A stretch of 6,266 bases of DNA from the NCBI GenBank assembly GCA_900313435.1, contig OMRF01000077.1:1-6266 (forward strand), read 5' to 3'. The notes beneath the pieces were generated by a model. It made no database searches. It had not been told where the DNA came from and was given only the letters and a program-made list of their open reading frames with translations. Positions 1-4,835 of this stretch are shown one piece after another. This DNA comes from an uncultured Lachnospiraceae bacterium. GTDB taxonomy: Bacteria > Bacillota > Clostridia > Lachnospirales > Lachnospiraceae. A program made the translations under genes and the position numbers. Every line of letters starts with the position of its first letter. The stretch's first letter is position 1.

Positions 1-513
1 ATTTACAAGCTCCGCAGCTTGCTTTGCGTCCATAGTATATGTCCCGCCGATGGGAACAAGGGCGATATCACACTTCACTTCCCCGGCTTCCTTCGTAGCA
101 TCCGTATCACCGGCTATATAAACTCTTTGCCCGTCCAGCAGCAAAATATATCCCACCCAACCGGCACTCTTTGGGTGAAATGGTTTCATTATGTTATATG
201 CAGGAACGGTCTCAAACTCAAAGCCGTTCACCTCTTGACGGTCACCGGCCTTGACAGTTCTGATCTCCTTTACAAGACCGGCAGCCTCTTTTGCTTTACC
301 CTTCATCTTTTCAGGTACAACCAGGATGGTATCATCGCCGGCAGCTTTGGCAATATCTTCCGGTGAAAAATGATCATAATGATCATGGGTTACAAGGATA
401 AATGCAGCATCATGCGGTTCAGTTTTCATATTGAAAGGGTCAATGTATATTGTCCCAAACCCGCTCTTTATCCGGATACTGCTATGTGTAAGTACTTCAA
501 TTTTCTCAGTCAT
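1..513 (-). CDS. MBL-fold metal-dependent hydrolase (C-terminus beyond window)
   Basis: This is the N-terminal 171 residues of a metallo-beta-lactamase-fold hydrolase; the frame is still open at base 1. The metal-binding signature T-H-D-H-Y-D-H is at residues 42-48. A further likely metal ligand region, F-H-P-K, is at 112-115 before G-W-V-G-Y, and A-G-D-T-D is at 134-138 (Asp136 being the likely bridging ligand). The G-G-T-Y-T-M-D-A block at 156-163 is typical of the small stand-alone family of predicted Zn-dependent hydrolases related to UlaG-like lactonases. Members are usually a little over 200 residues, so about 40 residues, including the last metal-binding His, probably lie outside. There is no signal peptide, so it is probably cytoplasmic. 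The ATG at 513 is supported by GGGAGGT at 521-527, 7 bases upstream. It is the last visible gene of the run and follows the alpha/beta hydrolase by 52 bases, with a palindrome between. The fold is sure; the substrate is not known. Confidence 0.88.
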   Translation of the reverse strand, partial: MTEKIEVLTHSSIRIKSGFGTIYIDPFNMKTEPHDAAFILVTHDHYDHFSPEDIAKAAGDDTILVVPEKMKGKAKEAAGLVKEIRTVKAGDRQEVNGFEFETVPAYNIMKPFHPKSAGWVGYILLLDGQRVYIAGDTDATKEAGEVKCDIALVPIGGTYTMDAKQAAELVN

Positions 514-520
514 CTCTGTT

Positions 521-527
521 ACCTCCC
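521..527 (-). promoter_or_regulatory. Ribosome binding site of the MBL hydrolase
   Basis: GGGAGGT on the minus strand lies 7 bases before the ATG at 513 and fixes that start. It lies 5 bases beyond the end of the palindrome at 533-561, so a hairpin in the mRNA would fold immediately upstream of it. Confidence 0.75.
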
Positions 528-532
528 GATTT

Positions 533-561
533 TGGACCCCCGGGACAGTCCCGGGGGTCCA
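533..561. repeat. GC-rich intergenic palindrome, copy 1 (29 bp)
   Basis: This is a perfect inverted repeat: a 14-base arm TGGACCCCCGGGAC, a single central A (base 547, plus strand), and the exact reverse complement of the arm. It is about 76% G+C in much more AT-rich flanks. It begins 4 bases after the stop of the alpha/beta hydrolase and ends 5 bases before the Shine-Dalgarno of the MBL gene. As RNA it could form a stem of about 12 pairs with a 5-base loop. No T-run follows on the coding strand, so it is not a canonical terminator. It differs from copy 3 at a single base. Confidence 0.95.
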
Positions 562-565
562 TTAC

Positions 566-1363
566 TCATATGCTTCTTAAAAAATTGGACATTCTCTCCA
601 CACATTCAGGAACTTCATCATAGAAAGCATGACAGTAGTTTGGATAAACATAGCATTCACACCCCAGCTTTTCCGCGATCTCAAGAGAAGTCTCTTTTCC
701 GAAAACAATATCATTCTCCGCTGCAAGAACAAGAGTCTTGCATTTTATTTTTTGTACTTCATCTGAAACGTCAAAATGCAGTAAGTCATTTGCGATCACA
801 ACAAAACGCTTCAATTCTTCATCTGTTACAAGTCCGGCCAACTGCTTGAAAGCGTCCAGATACTTATCATTATATTCTTTTGTATAACACTTCGCTGCAA
901 AGTCCACCATGAGCCCCTCTTTGTCTCCCGACTTTGCAAGATCTATCCAGTTTTTGATCACATTATCGGATTTTTCATTATGATGGCTGCTGCTGGACAG
1001 GACGAGCAGACTGTTTACTAATTCCGGTGCTTTGAGCGCGATCGATAAGGCGATCATCCCTCCCTGAGAAGTCCCCATGATATTAACACTGTCAAAACCA
1101 ATTTTCTTAATGGCTTTTATGGTGTCCTCCGCCATATTATCTATTGAATATTCCGAAGGTATATTTTTTCTCCTGTCCATAACATAGACGTCAAACTCAT
1201 CTGCCATAAGCGCAAAAGCAGCTGCCACAACATCCGCCGAGCCCATTACGCTCTTTACCGAAAGTCCGGGAAGTACAAATACAGGGGAGCCTCCCTTTTT
1301 ACCGAACCTGAAGTAATCCATCAATACATCATCTGTTTTTACTGTTTCAATTGCTATGCTCAT
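566..1363 (-). CDS. Alpha/beta-fold hydrolase
   Basis: This 265-residue protein has the complete alpha/beta-hydrolase plan. The oxyanion-region L-P-G-L is at 31-34, the nucleophile elbow G-T-S-Q-G-G at 97-102 (Ser99), the acid in A-E-N-D at 215-218 (Asp218), and the base at His245 in Y-C-H-A-F. A helical cap lies roughly at 128-205. There is no signal peptide, so it is predicted cytoplasmic. The family covers esterases, lactonases, C-C bond hydrolases and the Rut-pathway aminoacrylate hydrolase RutD; sequence alone does not choose among them. The start is set at 1363 because AGGAGG at 1368-1373 directly precedes it. An in-frame ATG at 1441 would add 26 residues, but these would translate the palindrome and the 3' end of the nitroreductase gene. 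It lies between nitroreductase and MBL genes, separated from each by a palindrome, and is probably co-transcribed with them. The fold is secure; the substrate is unknown. Confidence 0.92.
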   Translation of the reverse strand: MSIAIETVKTDDVLMDYFRFGKKGGSPVFVLPGLSVKSVMGSADVVAAAFALMADEFDVYVMDRRKNIPSEYSIDNMAEDTIKAIKKIGFDSVNIMGTSQGGMIALSIALKAPELVNSLLVLSSSSHHNEKSDNVIKNWIDLAKSGDKEGLMVDFAAKCYTKEYNDKYLDAFKQLAGLVTDEELKRFVVIANDLLHFDVSDEVQKIKCKTLVLAAENDIVFGKETSLEIAEKLGCECYVYPNYCHAFYDEVPECVERMSNFLRSI

Positions 1364-1367
1364 TTTT

Positions 1368-1373
1368 CCTCCT
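1368..1373 (-). promoter_or_regulatory. Ribosome binding site deciding the alpha/beta hydrolase start
   Basis: AGGAGG (in the longer AAAAAGGAGGAAAA context) lies 4 bases before the ATG at 1363. It is only 3 bases from the end of the copy 2 palindrome. It decides against the longer open frame that begins at 1441. Confidence 0.8.
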
Positions 1374-1376
1374 TTT

Positions 1377-1414
1377 TGGACCCCCGGGACCCCCGGGACT
1401 GTCCCGGGGGTCCA
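1377..1414. repeat. GC-rich intergenic palindrome, copy 2, with 9-bp internal duplication (38 bp)
   Basis: This is the same element as copy 1 but in the opposite orientation (central base T at 1400 on the plus strand). One arm is lengthened by a tandem duplication of CCCCGGGAC (1382-1390 and 1391-1399). The other arm, GTCCCGGGGGTCCA at 1401-1414, is intact. Because of the duplication the single right arm can pair with the inner or partly with the outer left unit, giving alternative hairpins. It starts 2 bases after the nitroreductase stop and ends 3 bases before the Shine-Dalgarno of the alpha/beta hydrolase. Confidence 0.93.
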
Positions 1415-1416
1415 TT

Positions 1417-1944
1417 TTAACCCCCGAATGTATTGAACCATGCCCTCTCGTTGAAGTCTTTTTTCTTTGGTGCGTCAGATTCATCCGCCGCAATTCCTAC
1501 CGGCAGAAAGCACACCAGTTCATGATCATCCGGAACATTCAATATTGCTGCCATTTTCTCGTTGATCCTATCTTCATCTGTGATATGTCCTTCATACCAA
1601 CAGCTTTGGTAGCCGAGCTCAACTATAGCAAGCAGCATGTTCTGAATAGCCGCCGAATAGTCCTGCACTGAAAAACATTTGTCCCTATACGCATTTATCC
1701 TCTGAGTAATAACGCAGATGGCTGCAGGAGCTGTCTCTCCAACATGAGGCAGGATCACTGACTGGAGTTTTCTCAGAACGTCCGGATCATCTACAGCTAT
1801 CAGACTCGTTGTTTGCATGTTGCATCCTGATGGCGCATCAAGCCCGGCCTGCATTATTTTAATCAGATCTTCTCTCGGAACCGGATCTGATCTGAATTGT
1901 CCTCTGTAACTATGACGCTCTTTTATTGCATCTAATACGTTCAT
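1417..1944 (-). CDS. Nitroreductase-family FMN oxidoreductase
   Basis: This 175-residue protein belongs to the nitroreductase superfamily. Visible family hallmarks are R-H-S-Y-R at 10-14 (N-terminal FMN-phosphate contact), A-P-S-G-C-N-M-Q at 37-44, the central helix with D-Y-S-A-A-I-Q-N-M at 95-103, G-Y-Q-S-C-W at 111-116, and L-P-V-G at 147-150 followed by the K-K-K-D-F-N-E tail. Family members bind FMN, usually as dimers, and reduce nitro groups, quinones, flavins or enals with NAD(P)H. RutE of the Rut pathway is also in this superfamily. It has no transmembrane segment. The ATG at 1944 has only a weak Shine-Dalgarno (GGGG at 1954-1957, 9 bases away), so translation may be modest or coupled. 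It lies 50 bases after the PreA-like gene, with palindrome copy 3 between. The superfamily is confident; the substrate is unknown. Confidence 0.9.
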   Translation of the reverse strand: MNVLDAIKERHSYRGQFRSDPVPREDLIKIMQAGLDAPSGCNMQTTSLIAVDDPDVLRKLQSVILPHVGETAPAAICVITQRINAYRDKCFSVQDYSAAIQNMLLAIVELGYQSCWYEGHITDEDRINEKMAAILNVPDDHELVCFLPVGIAADESDAPKKKDFNERAWFNTFGG

Positions 1945-1961
1945 GATTTAATTCCCCAATT

Positions 1962-1990
1962 TGGACCCCGGGGACAGTCCCGGGGGTCCA
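1962..1990. repeat. GC-rich intergenic palindrome, copy 3 (29 bp)
   Basis: Its arms are TGGACCCCGGGGAC (1962-1975) and GTCCCGGGGGTCCA (1977-1990) around a central A at 1976. The element is identical to copy 1 except for one base (1970, G instead of C), which causes the single mismatch in the stem. The orientation is the same as copy 1. It begins 4 bases after the stop of the PreA-like gene and ends 4 bases before the GGGG that serves as a weak Shine-Dalgarno for the nitroreductase. Confidence 0.95.
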
Positions 1991-1994
1991 AAAA

Positions 1995-3488
1995 TTATCT
2001 CCTGATACGCTTCATCCCTGAAGCAATAGCATCCACGGGACAAACAAGCCTGCAGAGATGGCAGCCTACACATTTACTGCCATCGAGCTTTGGCCTCCTG
2101 TCATCGAACCTGATAGCCTGATGACCTCCGTCATTGCAGGAAATAACACATCTTCCGCATCCGTTGCATTTATCAAGATCAAATGCAGGGAAAAGAACAG
2201 AGTCACGCTCAAGTACATCGGTTGTATCGCTGACACTGTCCAAACCTGCACCGATAATATCTTTAACGGATTCGATCCTCATTTGTGCCAGATAATAGTT
2301 TAATCCCGATTTAAGGTCATCTATTATCCTGTATCCATATTGCATTACAGCAGTAGTGATCTGAATGGAACCGGATCCCATGAGGATAAACTCGAGTGCA
2401 TCCCTCCAGGTCTCAACTCCACCCATCCCGCTTATATGCATGCCTTTAAGCTTGGGATTCTGCCCAATTTCAGCAATAAATCTAAGAGCTATGGGCCTTA
2501 CGGAATTTCCGCTGTAACCTCCTACTGCTGACTTCCCCTTCACTGCAGGTGCCGAAACATAAGTGTATGGACTTACTCCAACTATGCTTTTAATCGTATT
2601 TATGGCTGCAATTCCATTTGCTCCGCCGCGCAGCGCTGCCTCCGCAGCCGGACTCATTGTTGCAACATTAGGAGTGAGCTTTGCAAGAACCGGAATTGAA
2701 GTACTTCTTTTGGCAGCCGCGGTAAATCTTTCAACCAATTCAGGTACCTGGCCTATATCAGAACCAAGTCCATCCTCCTGCATATTGGGGCAGGAAAAAT
2801 TAAGTTCTACCGCATCGGCTCCATTTTCCTCACAGAGTTTGGCAAGTGATCCCCATTCCGCCTCATCCTGTCCCATTATGGACGCAAGGATAAACTTTGT
2901 TGGGTAATTCTTTTTCAGCCTCCTCAGTATTTCCATGTTTTCAGGAACACTATGATCTGAGAGCTGCTCAATATTCTTGAAGCCTATGATGCTCCCGTTA
3001 TCTCCCTTGATCGCTGAAAACCTTGGAGATGCTTCATGTATATCCAATGAGCATATCGTTTTAAAACACGCTCCGGCCCAACCGGCTTCAAAAGCCCTTG
3101 CGCACATGTCATAGGTAGATGCGACTACAGATGAAGATAATAGAAATGGATTCTCAAGTGGTACTCCGCATATATCACAACGGAGCCTGTCTTCATCATC
3201 CGGTACAGGGATCTCCGCTTGCGGTCTGGCCTTTTCATAAAGAGCATTCATCAGTTGTCTGATCGGAACATTTCCACTGTTCACGCAGGCTTTTTCACAT
3301 GGCGCATCGCATTTGGCGCACGCATTTTTGTCAGGAAGTCTCATTGCTGCAACATCCTGATTGTCGAACCATATCCCAAGCAGTGCCCCGGCCGGATCCA
3401 TGGCGGTACAAGCGCTGCTGCAGGGAGCATCCTTGCAAAGTGCGCACTTTATCATGTCAGATCTCTTGATAACAGATTTGATCAGCAT
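1995..3488 (-). CDS. preA: PreA-like dihydropyrimidine dehydrogenase subunit with extra N-terminal Fe-S domain
   Basis: This 497-residue iron-sulfur flavoprotein has three parts. Residues 1-100 hold two cysteine sets, C15-x2-C18-x4-C23-x3-C27 and C57-x2-C60-x3-C64-x3-C68, like the N-terminal Fe-S domain of PreT, GltD and mammalian dihydropyrimidine dehydrogenase. Residues 104-400 are the FMN-binding barrel. It carries N-F-S-C-P at 230-234 (Cys233 the expected proton donor), K-L-T-P-N at 270-274, I-N-T-I at 297-300, G-G-Y-S-G at 323-327 and S-G-M-G-G at 353-357. Residues 436-487 carry two 4Fe-4S motifs (C441, C444, C447, C451; C473, C476, C479, C483). The barrel and tail closely resemble E. 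coli PreA as I recall it, which reduces uracil and thymine to their dihydro forms with PreT. Here the FAD/NAD(P)H module of PreT is absent and no PreT gene is in view, so the electron donor is unknown. GGAGGT at 3495-3500 supports the start at 3488. The symbol is by similarity; the substrate may differ. Confidence 0.85.
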   Translation of the reverse strand: MLIKSVIKRSDMIKCALCKDAPCSSACTAMDPAGALLGIWFDNQDVAAMRLPDKNACAKCDAPCEKACVNSGNVPIRQLMNALYEKARPQAEIPVPDDEDRLRCDICGVPLENPFLLSSSVVASTYDMCARAFEAGWAGACFKTICSLDIHEASPRFSAIKGDNGSIIGFKNIEQLSDHSVPENMEILRRLKKNYPTKFILASIMGQDEAEWGSLAKLCEENGADAVELNFSCPNMQEDGLGSDIGQVPELVERFTAAAKRSTSIPVLAKLTPNVATMSPAAEAALRGGANGIAAINTIKSIVGVSPYTYVSAPAVKGKSAVGGYSGNSVRPIALRFIAEIGQNPKLKGMHISGMGGVETWRDALEFILMGSGSIQITTAVMQYGYRIIDDLKSGLNYYLAQMRIESVKDIIGAGLDSVSDTTDVLERDSVLFPAFDLDKCNGCGRCVISCNDGGHQAIRFDDRRPKLDGSKCVGCHLCRLVCPVDAIASGMKRIRR

Positions 3489-3494
3489 ACAGGC

Positions 3495-3500
3495 ACCTCC
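3495..3500 (-). promoter_or_regulatory. Ribosome binding site of the PreA-like gene
   Basis: GGAGGT lies 6 bases before the ATG at 3488 and favours it over the internal Met12 codon. It is 18 bases from palindrome copy 4, farther than at the other junctions. Confidence 0.75.
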
Positions 3501-3518
3501 GACAAACTGTCATTTGAA

Positions 3519-3538
3519 TGGACCCCGTCGGGGGTCCG
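3519..3538. repeat. Shortened intergenic palindrome, copy 4 (20 bp)
   Basis: Compared with copy 1, this copy keeps both outer arms (GGACCCC at 3520-3526 and GGGGTCC at 3531-3537). It has lost 7 and 2 bases around the centre, leaving a 4-base loop GTCG. The last base of the element is G instead of A. It still forms a 7-pair GC-rich hairpin. It begins 7 bases after the stop of the endonuclease-fold gene, the same placement as the other three copies. Confidence 0.8.
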
Positions 3539-3545
3539 AAATCAC

Positions 3546-4622
3546 TCATGGCTGAAGCTCAAAGCGCAACACAACCGGGCTGTGGTCAGAATATGAAAAA
3601 CCCGTATCGATATTTTTCACCGACTTGACTGTTACATTGTCGGAAACCAGAAACCCATCCAACACAAAAGTCTGACAGTCCGGGCCGTAAGGAACGTCGC
3701 AATTTCGGCATGTGGCGATCAGTTGCGGATCATCATAATCGATGCAGCGGGAAATCCCCTTCGGCAGAAGATCTTCCGGGAATGGCTGTGCCCAACCAAA
3801 CTCGGCCATTAAATCACCGCCTAAGACGAGGGTGGAATCTCCCGTAAAATCATGATTGAAATCCCCTCCGCAGACGCAGTAGTTTCCTTTTTCATATTCT
3901 GAAAGCATATCTGAAAACAGCTGATTCATCTGGGATGTACGGATCTCATCGCTCCCGCCGTAGGCCGATGCATGGATATTATAAAGGACCAGCTCTTTCC
4001 CGTTTTCCACGGGAATCCTGGATACGCTATAGCAGCGATCCAGATCGATAAATTTTGAAAAGCTCTTGGAGATCTCAAGGCTCCGGCGTGTCGCAGAAGC
4101 GATCTTCACGTCGCTTAACGTCATTATCCCAGAATTTGCAAAGCCGTGCGGCTGATTGAACGGGTAACACAGAAACGCGGAGTGGAAATTGACCGCGAAG
4201 ACACTGTCATATCCCGGGAAAGCCGATTCGAACTTTGCCTTTTCATCAATGTGGTAGCTTCGCGTGGAATCAAAATCCACCTCCTGCATAAGAACAAAAT
4301 CCGGATCATGGGACTTTATCTCATCCGCTGCCTGCTCAATACAGGAATTGACGCTTTCCTTACTGTTCGCCCAGGACTGCGTGCCGCCATCCATAAAAAA
4401 CGTGAAATCCGGTGTATAAGCACCGAATCCGAAGTTCTGGGTCACTGCCGTATAAACGGTTCCCGTATGTACTTCGGATTCCGTTGCTCCCGCTTTGGGC
4501 ACCAGAGCCTGATTATCCTCAATACGGCTGTAGGAAAAGACCAGGTAGAGCACATAAGATACCACGATGGCCAAAAGGATCAGCAGTACGATTAAGGAGA
4601 TCTTTAATATTTTTTTTATCAT
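3546..4622 (-). CDS. Membrane-anchored endonuclease/exonuclease/phosphatase-fold protein
   Basis: This 358-residue protein starts with two or three lysines and a hydrophobic helix at about 5-30. It is probably an uncleaved N-terminal anchor placing the catalytic domain outside the membrane. The rest has the EEP (exonuclease III/DNase I/sphingomyelinase-like) signature residues in order: Asn63 in T-Q-N-F, Glu114 in M-Q-E-V-D, His217 in Y-N-I-H, Asp254 and Asn256 in G-G-D-F-N-H, Asp322 in D-G-F, and Asp346-His347 in S-D-H-S-P. All metal and catalytic positions are present, so the enzyme should be an active phosphodiesterase or phosphatase. Whether it cuts nucleic acid, phospholipid or sugar phosphate cannot be told. 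It follows a good promoter (4647-4675), has AGGAGG at 4633-4638, and appears to head the run of genes leading to the PreA-like gene 57 bases downstream. Confidence 0.9.
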   Translation of the reverse strand: MIKKILKISLIVLLILLAIVVSYVLYLVFSYSRIEDNQALVPKAGATESEVHTGTVYTAVTQNFGFGAYTPDFTFFMDGGTQSWANSKESVNSCIEQAADEIKSHDPDFVLMQEVDFDSTRSYHIDEKAKFESAFPGYDSVFAVNFHSAFLCYPFNQPHGFANSGIMTLSDVKIASATRRSLEISKSFSKFIDLDRCYSVSRIPVENGKELVLYNIHASAYGGSDEIRTSQMNQLFSDMLSEYEKGNYCVCGGDFNHDFTGDSTLVLGGDLMAEFGWAQPFPEDLLPKGISRCIDYDDPQLIATCRNCDVPYGPDCQTFVLDGFLVSDNVTVKSVKNIDTGFSYSDHSPVVLRFELQP

Positions 4623-4646
4623 AATATTCTCCCCTCCTGTTAACCT

Positions 4647-4675
4647 ATGATAAGCGTTTCGGCATTCTGTATCAA
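4647..4675 (-). promoter_or_regulatory. Putative sigma-A promoter for the endonuclease-fold gene and downstream genes
   Basis: On the minus strand, TTGATA (4675-4670) is followed after exactly 17 bases by TATCAT (4652-4647). Each box differs from the consensus at one position. Transcription would begin near 4640, giving a very short leader of about 18 bases that contains the AGGAGG at 4638-4633 and then the ATG at 4622. This placement suggests that a new transcription unit starts here. The genes to the right would form a separate unit. Confidence 0.6.
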
Positions 4676-4719
4676 CTCTGAAGGCAAAGCTTCTAGACCT
4701 TCATGATAAATGTGTTGAT
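4671..4719. repeat. Nested inverted repeats at the -35 region
   Basis: On the plus strand an outer pair, ATCAAC (4671-4676) and GTTGAT (4714-4719), encloses an inner pair, TGAAGG (4679-4684) and CCTTCA (4698-4703). The outer left arm overlaps the predicted -35 box, so the region could be an operator. The arms are only 6 bases each and the spacing is asymmetric (2 bases on one side, 10 on the other), so chance is possible. Confidence 0.35.
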
Positions 4720-4835
4720 CCCGGCATTATTGTAATTTCATCTGCGCGGATGACTTTATTCAAATACAGCATTTTACACTCCACAAACCTCTGCCGACCA
4801 CGAGGTTCATCATGCAAGTTTTTCGGCCCGCCGTT

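Larger units (their letters stand above)
4623..4835 (-). other. 213-base intergenic region with promoter, inverted repeats and possible gene remnant
   Basis: This is the only long gap in the window. It contains a promoter for the gene to its left and an inverted repeat around its -35 box. It also has a small hairpin (AACCTC at 4786-4791 pairing with GAGGTT at 4802-4807), which might mark the end of the EamA transcript, although no T-run follows. Two adjacent minus-strand frames read as protein-like sequence without a start, with a likely one-base shift near 4704. No complete gene, RNA gene or GC-rich palindrome of the other gaps is seen. Confidence 0.6.

Noticed and set aside
370..849. Plus-strand open frame of 159 codons
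   Set aside because: It runs antisense through the MBL and alpha/beta hydrolase genes and the palindrome, has no family-like motifs, and is a shadow of the minus-strand coding sequence.
1364..1441. N-terminal extension of the alpha/beta hydrolase to the ATG at 1441
   Set aside because: The extra 26 codons translate the palindrome and the end of the nitroreductase gene, and the strong AGGAGG lies directly before the ATG at 1363.
533..1990. Palindromes as Rho-independent terminators
   Set aside because: The stems are strong, but on the coding strand they are followed by A-rich or mixed sequence and the next Shine-Dalgarno, not a T-run. Only copy 2 read on the plus strand has a few Ts after it, and no plus-strand gene ends there.
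533..3538. Repeats as a CRISPR array
   Set aside because: Copies are palindromic, vary in length and orientation, and are separated by whole genes rather than short spacers.
4146..4595. Plus-strand open frame of 149 codons
   Set aside because: It is antisense to the EEP-fold gene, whose catalytic residues are all intact. It has no recognisable domain.
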